NCBI RefSeq assembly: GCF_000499845.2
Contig: NC_023749.2
Location: 10,239,298 to 10,303,297, forward strand
Length of the DNA: 64,000 nt
Direction: 5' to 3'
Source: Phaseolus vulgaris
Lineage: Eukaryota; Streptophyta; Magnoliopsida; Fabales; Fabaceae
Below the pieces are notes generated by a model. It was not told the origin of the DNA and searched no databases. It saw nothing but the letters and a program-made list of their open reading frames with translations. The position numbers and the translations under genes were made by a program. Of the stretch, positions 51,420 through 61,809 are shown piece by piece; the first letter of the stretch is position 1, and each line of letters begins with the position of its first letter.

Positions 51420-52045
51420 AGCAACAACTACAATTAACAAGTTTTTCAGGAACTTATGTACTTTCTTTACATCCTAATGTGAAATGATAATTTTATCTTT
51501 CTCATCTTTTTCATTAAGCACTCATTTTCTTCTTCTCAGTCAGAACAACTCTCACCTCCAACATCAATGTTGCACTAGCTCCCCACCTTCAGTACCACCG
51601 CCGCAACAACTCCCACCTACAACGCCATCATCACAACAACTCTCACCTTCAACACTATCACTATAGAAACTCCTCTCCTTTTGTTGTCTAAACACAAAAA
51701 TTCGTATTCTGAATTTTTAAAATTTTATATTGTACAATTTAAAATAAATAAATATATATATATATATATATCCTAGATTGTATAATATATAAAATACAAT
51801 TTTTTGTGCTTAGACGATGAAGGTAAAGAATTGTTGCAACCATGACATTTAAGATGAGAGTAGTTATGACGATGACGTCAAAGACGGAGATTGTTGCGGT
51901 GGTGATCATGGAAATGGGGCTGCTACAGATAAAAAAGATGAAGAGGGAATGCTCAATGGAAAAAATGAAAAAGAAGGTAAAATTATTATTTCACTCCTTT
52001 TATAGAGGTGCATAAAGAAAGTATGGAGGTGCAGGAAGAATTGCT
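51420..52045. repeat. Large imperfect inverted repeat (fold-back element)
   Basis: Left arm text (TACTTTCTTTACATCC, ATGATAATTTTATC, TTTTTCATTAAGCA, CACCGCCGCAACAACTC, GTCTAAACACAAAAATTCG) recurs in order in the reverse complement of the right arm (ATACTTTCTTTATGCACC, ATAATAATTTTACC, TTTTCCATTGAGCA, CACCACCGCAACAATC, GTCTAAGCACAAAAAATTG). The axis is near 51745, next to an AT run (51751-51771). The 60-codon Pro/Gln-rich frame at 51484 is inside the left arm and probably not a gene. Confidence 0.8.
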
Positions 52046-52834
52046 CCACATAATTTGAGTTTAAAAACTTAGCTACATGACTTGATTTGCTTGGTGCAAG
52101 GTTGATCTAAAAATTCTTAGATGTAAATATTTGTCAAGAGGAATTTTAGTCATTTAAATTAGTATTTTCATTCCTAGTTATCATTGAAAAGAGGATAATA
52201 CTTTTTTTATTAAATTTTAAGTAATATCATATTTCATTTGTTTTAAATTTTATAAAGTTATTTGATAAATATTTAAGCACATAGATATTGATGTCAGTAT
52301 ACATACTACTTAACTAAAATAGAAACGAGATACAAATTTTCCATAAATTTTATCTTCTTCAGGCCTGTATATTCCAAGATGTTTTGTTTTGAAAACTTTT
52401 ATGTGAGTAGAAATGAGAACAGATTTTGAAAACTTAATCAGTTTAATTAAATTTCCATTTGCGTTATTTTCTTCCTTTTATCTGTCTTGTTAATTTATTT
52501 TGCAAAACAATTAATCAATGTCTTAGACAACTAGAAAATAACTAGAAGATGATGTTTATATATTTAATTTTCTATTTTAAATTATTGGGCTTTGTTTGTT
52601 TGATCCAACTTTCCTTTTTCTGTTTCAGCTAGGTCTTAATCTTTTTCTTATATATACACCATGTATTTTACTCTCTCTAATATAAAGTGAATAAAAGTTT
52701 CTTTTATATTTATTTTTCTCTACAATTAGGGTTCATCAAAACCTCTCTTTCTTCATTACGATTACGTGCGATTACTTACGCTACATTAAAGCATCACATC
52801 AGACAAGGAATATTCATCTTCATTTACTGTAATA

Positions 52835-52847
52835 TGGTATCAGAGCC
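52835..52847 (+). promoter_or_regulatory. Copia primer-binding site
   Basis: TGGTATCAGAGCC directly follows the 5' LTR and is the usual copia site complementary to initiator tRNA-Met. Confidence 0.9.
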
Positions 52848-52889
52848 GGTTTTATGGGGTTGAGTTAGGTCTAAAGTCCACTTACTTGG

Positions 52890-53450
52890 CAACTTACCCC
52901 TCTCCCTCCAGGAAAGAAAACTATTGGTTGTAAATGGGTATATAAAATCAAATACCATTCTGATGGCACTGTTGAGCACCACAAAGCTAGAGTTGTTGCC
53001 AAAGGGTTTACCCAACTTAAAGGACTTGATTTCTTAGACACTTTTGCACCTGTTGCTAAACTCACTACCCTCCGCCTTCTGCTTGCTATTGCCACTACCA
53101 AAAATTGGATTTTAAAACAACTTGATGTCAATAATGCATTTCTTCTTCGCCAATGGTACGCCAAACTTTCTACTTTTCTTTTATCAAATAATTACTCTCG
53201 GTTGCTGATCACTCTCTTTTTCTTAAATATAATAATGATAAACTCACGGTTATTCTTGTTTATGTTGATGACTTGCTCTTAACTGGTGATGACACGGAGG
53301 AAATCAATACAATTACTGCATCCCTTCACCATCCCTTCAAGATAAAAAATTTAGGTAATCTCACTTACTTTTTGGGACTGGAAATTGCTCGCAACAGTAC
53401 TGGTCTTCAATTAAGTCAACGCAAGTATACTCTTGACTGGCATGCTTGAC
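52890..53450 (+). pseudogene. Copia reverse transcriptase remnant
   Basis: It reads [20 protein letters not shown], then [29 protein letters not shown]; then about 35 residues expected in the family are missing and the frame shifts. It resumes at [15 protein letters not shown] (53248 on, with the YVDD active site), then FKIKNLGNLTYFLGLEIAR. A frameshift near 53440 separates it from the next frame. Confidence 0.9.
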
Positions 53451-54101
53451 TCTGCACCTGTGGCCACTCCTATGACTCACACCTCCCGTCTCTCTCCCGA
53501 CCAAGGCTCACCTCTCGATGCTGATGCCACTCCTCAATACAGAAGACTCCTTGGACGTCTAATTTACTTAACCAACACGCGACCAGACATCGCCTTCGCT
53601 GTCTCACGTCTTTTGCGTTACCTCAAGGGCACAGGACTATATTTTTCTCACACTAGTTCACTTCACCTTTGTGGTTTTAGTGACTCTGACTGGGCAACAT
53701 GTCCTACCACACGCAAATCTGTCACTGGATATTCCATCTACTTAGGAGACTCCCTAATATCATGGAAATCAAAGAAGCAGTCAACTATCTCCCGCAGCTC
53801 CTCTGAAGCCGAGTATAGAGCCCTTGCCACCACTTACTTGTCTTACCTCCTTCAGGATTTACATTTTCCTCTCTCCAAGCCTGCAACCCTGTACTGTGAC
53901 AACAAATATGCCCTTCAAATAGCTTCCAATCAAGTTTTTCAAATCAAGCATATCGAAATTGATTGCCACCTAGTTCGTGAAAAACTTAAACTACTACCCA
54001 TTACTTCTGCAATGCAAGTTGCTGACATATTCACCAAGCTCCTTGCTTCCGCACAATTCTCTACTCTCAAATCCAAGCTGAGCCTGACAAATAGGTGTTA
54101 A
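53433..54101 (+). pseudogene. Copia RNase H domain, open frame
   Basis: This 222-codon frame is the C-terminal part of a copia polyprotein. It begins with the connection region (TGMLDSAPVATPM, QYRRLLGRLIYLTNTRPDIA) and continues into RNase H. The acidic active-site positions are present in FSDSDWA, SSSEAEYRALA, YCDNKYALQ and the HIEIDCH block. The stop TAA at 54099 falls inside the first bases of the 3' LTR. The domain is intact, but it is not preceded by its own start or the rest of the polyprotein, so it is classed as a pseudogene. Recent decay is suggested. Confidence 0.9.
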
Positions 54102-54389
54102 TATATTTAATTTTCTATTTTAAATTATTGGGCTTTGTTTATTTGACCCAACTTTCCTTTTTCTGTTTCAGCTAGGTCTTAATCTTTTTCTTATATATAC
54201 ACCATGTATTTTACTCTCTCTAATATATACAAGTGAATAAAAGTTTCTTTTATATTTATTTTTCTCTACAATTAGGGTTCATCAAAACCTCTCTTCCTTC
54301 ATTACGATTACGTGCGATTACTTACGCTACATTAAAGCATCACATCAAACAAAATATTCATCTTCATCTTCATTTACTGTAATAGATGA

Positions 54390-55607
54390 ACCTAATAATT
54401 CCTTCCAGAATTCAGCCCTAAGATAATTTAGGTTTATTTGACTTCTTTTAAATTAAAAAAAAAATAGGAACCCTCTCTATAAAATCCCCATTCCTAAATA
54501 AATTGAATTTTCAATTAACTAGTTGCTTTTCTTCCAAATTAAATTTTGAATCTTTAAATTATTATTCGTTGTTATATTAAAATATCTGAACACTGTACAT
54601 TTATCTGACACAAGTTGATAACCGTAAAAACGAAATCACTTCACAAATCCCAAATTATGTTGTTTGTAAACGTAATTAATATGCAACGGAAAAAGAACAG
54701 GAACCACTAATTGTATAAATAAAACACAACCTTTATTCTTTATCTCTACTATTAGGGTTCTAGTTGTGCAAAATTATTAATTGCTTGATGGTACTGTAGC
54801 TAAACTAATCGTAACATAAATTTGCAATGAACTAATCATTAACAGCTATATATGATTGCAAAAACTTTGCATTCTTAATCACCTGTCATTTAACAAAACC
54901 ATGAAAATACTTTAAACCTTTTACTAACTTTGACCTTGCCAAATACAATTTTAAAAAGAAAGTATTAATAACTTGTTATTCTCGCATAAAAGAAACTTAG
55001 TTATGTAATCACTTTTTGGAGTTGAAAATTTCCTTGATCCAATGGAGGTAGTTAGTTAGCACAACCATTCATGCATGCATATGATCACAGTCATTTAGCA
55101 TAGACTCGTATACAAACCACACAAAGCTGATATTAATACAAAATGTATATTATAACACAGTCAATATCACCACTCCAAGAAAGAAAAAAACATGGAGAAA
55201 AATGGTCATTAAAGAGGAACACGTGCAAGAGATTGATGGGCAAACTCGTGACCACCCCCTTTGCAAATCCTACAATTTCTATACAACAACACCAATGGCA
55301 TTGCTCATCAACAACATCAACAAAAGCCTTATCCCAGTTGGTGACAAATGGCATTACTCACACAAGAAAAAAAAGGATGCAAGTTATCTAAGTTGCCTAA
55401 AGAACCAGTAGACACTGCCAATACTGCCATTGGAAGGCACTGGAGGAAACATGCATGTACATAATACAAATGCAAATGCATTTGAGATGTCCTTCAATAT
55501 CTAAACTCACCCCCCTCCAAACTGAGGTGAAACAGGAGTTAGACGAAGTTATGTTCACCTTAAGTCTTTCAGAGTGGATTTGATGCCAACAAACTACAAG
55601 TGGGTGT
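54390..55607. other. Spacer and presumed LHW 3' untranslated region
   Basis: 54390-55100 shows nothing recognised. 55100-55607 lies directly after the LHW stop and would include its 3' untranslated region. Three short overlapping frames at 55133-55411 show no domain. Confidence 0.5.
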
Positions 55608-58600
55608 TCATTGCAAACTACTAGGCCTACCAGTTGCTGGTATCTGGGTAGCTTGTGGGAAAGAATGGTACACCATCATGTTGTTATCAGCTGCATTTGA
55701 TGAAGATGACGCACCACCCTTCACTGTTTGATCCAAAAGACGAACCAGTGACATAAATATTTCCATCCTCGTCACATCCCTGTTTGCCTGCAAAGCAAAA
55801 TTTGTGAGGTGACTACCACAATATACAAACTTTTCATCATGATTCATGAGCATTTTTTAGATATGCAGACACATCAAAATCAACACCCAAAGCCAGTATT
55901 ACTTTTCACAGCATATTTAACATAATCATCAAATGATAATATGCAAATTTCGAGACGCTATCTATATAAAAGTTTAATATATTACAGTTATACATGAGAA
56001 AGTCAAATGTTGAAAACCAGTAGTCCCCTACAAATACCGACTTGTACAATAAGTTCATAATACTTGTGAGTTATGATCATTTATTTCCCTTGACAGTGTA
56101 TTACCTCAACTGCAAAGCGTGCCCAGATCTTGTCATTACGAGCTTCCATAACTCCCTTCAAGATGGTTAAACCTAATCCTCTGATTAAGTCAGCTATTTC
56201 CAGAAAGAAACCACGCTCCTCACAAAGCATCTGCAAAAACCAAGCAAAGACAACAGATTAGAGGCAACTCCTACATTTAATGGATAAAGGGATTTTACAC
56301 AATTATAAAGCTTCCATTATTACCTCTACTAGCATCTGACGAGGTGGATTAAGATCCTCAACAATGATTGGACAAACCATTGATTGCGAGCCAACCTCAT
56401 ATGCCCATGTAGCCCCTCCCTCAAAGTTATCTTTTAATAGCAATCCACCTTCTTTACTAACAATCTGCATATTCAGGAAAGAATGAAGTGTCAGTATTTT
56501 CCCCTCATTAATATTTCCTAAAGGTAAAACATTAAGTAGTCAGCTATTCATCCTTTTGTTATATTCATGCTGCACATATAAAAAGATTGTAGGCCAAATA
56601 CAATGTTATTCGATTCAACATATCAATACAATGCTGGTGAAAACAAAACAATTACCAGATCGTAACTTGATAAGTTGCATGAATCTAACATACTGACAGA
56701 AAAGCAGGGGATGATATCTATACCTTAGATTCCCCTGTATGTTTCAGCTTGTCAGCATGCTTTGTTACACTTTGCAGGAAAAGCATATGCTTGATGGTCT
56801 TCTCCAGAAGTGCATCTATGCTACACTGTTGAATTATAATAAGAAATTAAAGAAATTAAAATCAGCACCCATATCTGACAATTAAACAGAAAGTTCAGGA
56901 CTGATATGCGAGAGAGCACAAGAAAGGCTACTTACTTTTGCTCCATTTGGCACAATTTCCCTTAATTCTTTAACACGATCTTGAATCATTTGGCGATCTT
57001 TAGGTCGAGGTCTAGGATTCTCTCCAGGTTTAAGTCTTTTCCTATTTGATTTGCAAACTTCTTCTGGTCTCTTAGAGTATCCAGTTGAAACGCTGCTTTC
57101 ACGTTTCACACTACTACCATTCTCAACCCACGAACTAAGCTTAGAACCATATATGGAAGTCATTTGAGAGCAGTTTCCAGCATCATCCTTGCTGCACCCA
57201 GACCTAGGAGAACTTGTTTCCCCAGCAGCTCTTTTAGCCCCATTCTTGGGAAAATCAAACAATCCCTTCAGGACATGATCAGACAGAACCTGCTTGCAGG
57301 CAGGCGAGGAAACGGAGGCAGTGCTAACCCTGGTCAATGTTGTCCTGCAAGACATTTCATCAGAACTCTGTTTTGGGGCCGATTGAGCTTTTGAAACTAC
57401 AGCGTCTAAGAGGTGGTCAGAGCCCGTTCCAGAGAAGATGCCGCTCTCTGATATTGCATCTTTAACTGAATAGCTATTATCAGGACATACACCTTCCAAA
57501 TTCATGCATGCTGCCTTTTTATCTAGACGCTCTCTGTTGGCCTCTGAATCAGTGGCAAGCAACTTATCCCAGTTTCCATTGAGTAGTCGCCTTTTCAAAT
57601 CCACACCTAAAACATCAAAGAGATCATCCCCTGATGGAAGTTGAGTATAGGTCTCTTCATGTTTAACATTCCTTTTCACCATATTTTGACTAGTAACATC
57701 TTTATTGAGGCAATCTTGAACAAAACCAGGGATACGATCACCCATAGGCTCATGCTCATCAAGATGAAGAGATGGAATCTTAAGAGCAGCATGAAGCAAA
57801 TCGTCATGTATCCTTTGATCAGTTGAAACGAAAGCATCACAGGCATTGGGAAGGTTCTGAGCAGAGTTTTCTAGATTCACGTGACTCGTAACTGATTGAT
57901 TACAGAGATTAGGCACAGAACAAAGCCTAGCATCAGTTGTAGAATTGTTATTTAGAAGTCCAAACCCAATCTTGTGAGTTCCAGAAAATTCAGAAGTGGG
58001 TACTTTGGGAGAGTTTGAAACAGAGCTGTTAATCATATTTGTCCTCAAAAGATTACTCCCACTACATATTGGGATTCCTCCAAATAGTGAATTGCTACCA
58101 GAACTCAGATTCTGCTCAAGAATTTTGCCTCCACCTGTTTTCAGTTGAGGCATATTTGAGGCACTTGATGGATTCATGTTGGGATTAACGTGACTCTGTC
58201 TGCCAACACCTGATGTTTGTTGTTCCATATAGTTAAGGCTGCAACTAAGATTTGATTGATTGAAGCCAGCTAATTCATTGAATGCAGATCTGGCATTATA
58301 AGCAGAATGTTGTTGCATACATGAATCCAAATTTGCAGGTATCACTTTAGCTTCAGCCTGGATGACTCTCTTCTTCTGTTGGCCATAGGCATTTATTTTG
58401 ATCATTGAATGAGCCTTAGGTTGGCAAATGCTATCAAATATTTGGTTTGGGTCATAGGTTTGAGGTGTCAATACAGAATCCTGGTAATTATCTATTTCTC
58501 CCCTTGGTGGATGAGGTAATGGAACAACAGGCCTTGAAGCAAGAGTAGAATTAGTTAGTTGGTTGGAGCCATTAGCTGCACAGGGAGTGCAGTTAGAAGT

Positions 58601-61046
58601 ATCGACAGGTGGATCAACGGTGACGGGTACACCAAGTCTTTCATTAGAAACTTTTGCTGAATAGTCTTCAGAAAGAAGTGCAGCAGGTACACATCCCAAT
58701 TGTAAGATCAAGTTCTTCACATCATTCACAAATCCAATATCTTCCATTATCTGCAGTAACAAGATTGAACAGCTGCATTAGGTAACATCGGGGCAGTACA
58801 AAAGCCAACTTACTTGGCTGCACGTATATTCAGTCACTAGAAAACTCAGGTATGTTCACAATCATGAACTTTTAAGGATAGGCACATTCTAAGTGAAAGA
58901 ACTCATGCCGTTTCTTTGGTTTTCAAGAATGGACACATTCATGCCATAAATGGTGTGATCCATGAATGGTATATGGCTTTTAAGTTGACCTGAAGCACTT
59001 ATTTGTAATCCTAAGAATGTCATCATAATCTCATTTTCCATCACAATATCATTAGAGACATAGTGTTAAGTTTCTTTAAAATTACAGAAAGCTTGAGAAA
59101 GACTTACGGGCAATAAAGAACCAAATTGAACAACGCCATGGGGAAGCACAGGAATAACTGCTACTGTCTGCAAACAATAATAGTCCACGATTAAGAAACA
59201 GTAAATAAAATCTAAACCAGGATAATAACTGCTACTGTGAAACATCAAAAAATCACGAACCTGCATTCCAGCAGAAAATTGGTAAAGCAACTCAGGATAT
59301 ACCTACAAATAAAACAGCAATAAAGAGAAATTAAAAAGAAGTTCATATGTCCACCTACTCCAAGCCTTTGACCATTCTTGGAAATATATACACTCTATCA
59401 CGTAAAAGAGGCTTATGTCATTCACTTCTTATACTACATTAATATACACTCATTTTGACCAACATCCTGAGTAAAAAATATCCTTTTTAAAAAAATTAAC
59501 CAAGACAATGGAAGATTATAGAAAATTGATTTGCCTTGCCATCAAACTTCAAAAGGAAACCAAGATATTCATCATAAACTATTAGCACATAATCCAGGGG
59601 GGATATAATCAACTCCATACCTCTGGTGGATACGCATCTCTGCTGAAATTGTTCATAAGAATCCACTGATAGTTTCCTGTAAATGTTGCCCGTCCAACGA
59701 TCCTGGTTAACAACAAAAGACGGCACTTGAGTAAGATGGGAATGAGAAGGAAAACACTTAAAATATTGATAATGATAAACAATGAAAAGGCAGAATAGGG
59801 AGCACCAACCCTTCTCCAGCAATACTGACGGAATTATTCACTATCATTTTGTTAATCAATCCACCGACTCTGTCCTCCTCCTGAATCCCCAGTTGAGACT
59901 CAGAAGAAAACCAGCACCCCTCCCCATCTCGGTATGGAAAATTAGACATCCCAACAGTTCGTGGAGGGAAAGGAGATGGCAAGGGTTCATAGTAGTGATC
60001 TTCCCAGATTAACAGCCTGCCAAGTAATACCATACTCAGTTAACTCAAACGCACAAACCATAGCTGCAATCAGGGCATAAAGTCAAAGCATAATATTTTG
60101 GCATCTAACTGCCATGTTAGAAAACATTGTGGGAAAGCAAATACAACATTTAGAACACAAGCAACAATAGATTCATCCGTTTGGTTGAAAAACAAAAGAA
60201 AAGGTTTACAGGAGATTAAGAAAAGAAAAAACATAAAGCCGCAGTTTTCTATTTTTGTAGTTAATGTCTACCTGTAAAAGAATACATAAAGCCAAAGCAC
60301 AAAGTACTAATTATAGTTCATAATTCTTTCACAATTACAAGCTTCAAGTTGAAGATCCTGAGCTAAAGCAAACCTTTTTTCTCACTTGTAATTGATTCAG
60401 GAGTTTAGTTATTTACAGCTAAAAAATTCAACCGATTTTTCAACAGAATACTCAAAGCCTCATGGTGATTAGTATTAAATAGAGAGATTATCAGATTAAA
60501 CCAGCACCGTCTCAAATTAGCTCAAGAAGAAAGGGGTGAGATTTTTATTAACGAAACAAGAAGATAAGACCAAACAGAATCAAACAAGTACTGAATCAAT
60601 AGACAGTGCCTTTACAAATCAAAGCAAATGAACTTCTTTTTAGTTAAAAAAACAAACTTACGTTTTAAAAAAACAAAGATTCTTGAAAACAAAACCGAAG
60701 AGAAGCAACAAAGGCCCAAATAAAGTTCCAAAACAGGAACTAACATGTGGATTTTATCTCGAAAACGAAGCAACCCCAGAAATAGAATCTAAACACTTGA
60801 GATCCCTTCTCTGAAAGTACCAGCATCAGAATCACATCCAACCGAAAAAAAAACCCAACAAGACAACCTGATTCTCCCTGAATTTCTCACAAACCAAAAG
60901 TAGAGAGAGAGAGAGAGCTCAAGGCACACAAAAAAGGCATTTGAAACTCACTTGGAATTGTTGCAACCGATCTTCCAAAACACGGCATAAGACCAGCGAT
61001 TCCTTGAGCACAGAGTCCTCAAAACCTCTTTGAGCAAAAACCCCAT
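55608..61046 (-). CDS. LHW: LONESOME HIGHWAY-type atypical bHLH transcription factor
   Basis: LHW proteins pair with TMO5-type bHLH factors in the nucleus to promote vascular cell divisions and cytokinin production. Ten coding exons join in frame: 60952-61046, 59810-60016, 59621-59702, 59261-59302, 59108-59167, 56936-58750, 56724-56825, 56324-56464, 56105-56230, 55608-55787 (2850 nt, 949 residues). All introns are GT-AG. Residues 1-160 form the MYC-type N-terminal domain (MGFLLKEVLRTLCSRNRWSY, YAVFWKIGCNNSKLLIWED). Exon 6 encodes a long Ser/Asn-rich middle. The bHLH spans about residues 733-800 (RPRPKDRQMIQDRVKELREI, then CSIDALLEKTIKHMLFLQSV), with the basic region lacking the usual His-Glu-Arg DNA contacts. 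The C-terminal part (WAYEVGSQSMVCPIIVEDL to NRDVTRMEIFMSLVRLLDQT) is an ACT-like domain. It is longer than Arabidopsis LHW. A close LHL paralogue is possible. Confidence 0.95.
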
Positions 61047-61126
61047 TTGGTTTCTCGCAAAAGGGGTTCCGAAACCGGTAAAAAGTTATCCTTTTTCCAA
61101 CGCAATGGAGTCACACTAGCATTCAT
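61019..61126 (-). CDS. uORF4 overlapping the LHW start codon
   Basis: A 35-codon ORF starting MNASVTPLRWKK lies upstream of LHW and terminates 27 nt past the main ATG, in a different frame. If translated it would compete with the main start. A second ATG 4 nt later (61122) opens only a three-codon ORF. Transcription of this part of the leader is assumed. Confidence 0.4.
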   Translation of the reverse strand: MNASVTPLRWKKDNFLPVSEPLLRETKWGFCSKRF

Positions 61127-61160
61127 TCACGAAGAAAGAGAGAGAGAGCAAAAGGCACAT
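61116..61160 (-). CDS. uORF3 of LHW leader
   Basis: Fourteen codons (MCLLLSLSFFVNEC) ending at 61116, 70 nt before the main ATG. It overlaps uORF4. The hydrophobic composition comes from a CT-rich leader run and may mean nothing. Confidence 0.35.
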   Translation of the reverse strand: MCLLLSLSFFVNEC

Positions 61161-61170
61161 TCCCGAAAAA

Positions 61171-61281
61171 CTAACTACCACGGCACGATCCTCTCCCCGC
61201 CTGTTTAGTCCTCAACCCCCCGCTTCGCTTTCTCTCCGGATCCAAGTTCACGACGGTCAGTTTGCGACACGAGATGGCCAT
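61171..61281 (-). CDS. uORF2 of LHW leader, 36 codons
   Basis: The ORF begins MAISCRKLTVVNLDPERKRS and continues with a Gly/Arg-rich end to TAG at 61171. Its ATG has A at -3 and G at +4, a stronger context than the main LHW ATG (C at -3). The sequence is strikingly basic and not low-complexity at its N-terminus. Arabidopsis LHW-family loci are annotated with conserved-peptide uORFs (bHLH155 is also named CPUORF7), so this is a fair candidate for one, but I could not compare sequences. Confidence 0.5.
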   Translation of the reverse strand: MAISCRKLTVVNLDPERKRSGGLRTKQAGRGSCRGS

Positions 61282-61680
61282 CCTCCGGCAGAGGTAGTTC
61301 TAGAGAGAGAAAGAGGAAGGTAGAGAGAAAAAGAGAGCGGGAAGAGGAAGAAGAAAGAGCTCGAGAGTGACAAAGGCGAAAGGAAAAATCTACACTATCC
61401 CACGAGACTCAAGCTTGTAGAGAGCTATAACCTCCATTTGTGCAGAGAATATGGTAGAAGAAAGATAAAGTTGCAGAGAAGAAGAAGAAGAAGAGGGTGT
61501 GGTTTAGTTGGTGAGGTGAAGTGAGAGTGAGGTCGTTGGTGTCTGCGTTTACGTTCAGGTTCTGTGGAACTGTGATGTGCTTTCTCTTTCTTTAGCTTCC
61601 TCTGTTCTGTTCTGTGTGTGTGGGGTGTTTTTTTTCTCTCTCTTCCTGATGACCCTTACGAGAAAATAAATGGAAGTGAG
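61282..61680 (-). promoter_or_regulatory. LHW 5' leader and probable promoter-proximal region
   Basis: On the minus strand this is strongly pyrimidine-rich (CTTCTTCTTCTTCTTCTC, CTCTCTTTTTCTCTC) and has higher GC than the surrounding intergenic DNA. That is typical of plant leaders and core promoters without a TATA box. No TATA element was seen. An 84-codon ATG-initiated minus-strand frame at 61555-61809 (MATTSAVESRVSLFHNPTNL) may lie upstream of the transcription start and is not called as a gene. Confidence 0.5.
61390..61437 (-). CDS. uORF1 of LHW leader, 15 codons
   Basis: MEVIALYKLESRGIV, starting at 61437 with A at -3 and G at +4, ending TAG at 61390. It depends on the transcript starting upstream of 61440, which is likely given the continuous CT-rich, intron-free leader but not shown. 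Confidence 0.4.
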   Translation of the reverse strand: MEVIALYKLESRGIV

Positions 61681-61809
61681 AGGAGGGAAAAGGCTTGAGA
61701 AAAAGGAGGGATTTTGGGGAATATTAGAGAGGGAGCCACTCAGCAGAGAAAGGTTTGTCGGATTGTGGAACAGAGAAACTCTGCTTTCAACAGCACTGGT
61801 GGTGGCCAT

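Larger units (their letters stand above)
52553..54384 (+). mobile_element. Internally deleted Ty1/copia retrotransposon
   Basis: The 5' LTR (52553-52834) and 3' LTR (54096-54384) start TGTTTATATATTTAAT and TGTTAATATATTTAAT and both end TTACTGTAATA. GATGA flanks both sides (52548-52552 and 54385-54389). The primer site TGGTATCAGAGCC at 52835 abuts the 5' LTR and fits initiator tRNA-Met. The internal 1261 bp hold only reverse transcriptase and RNase H fragments: gag, protease and integrase are absent. The LTRs differ by roughly 7-10 substitutions and two short indels. It would need proteins in trans. Confidence 0.93.

Noticed and set aside
57164..57826. Plus-strand frames of 61-76 codons inside the LHW large exon
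   Set aside because: Antisense to the continuous 605-codon LHW exon.
61555..61809. 84-codon minus-strand ATG frame upstream of LHW
   Set aside because: No domain or homologue recognised. It may lie in the promoter; it would be an extra uORF only if transcription starts beyond 61809, which is not shown.
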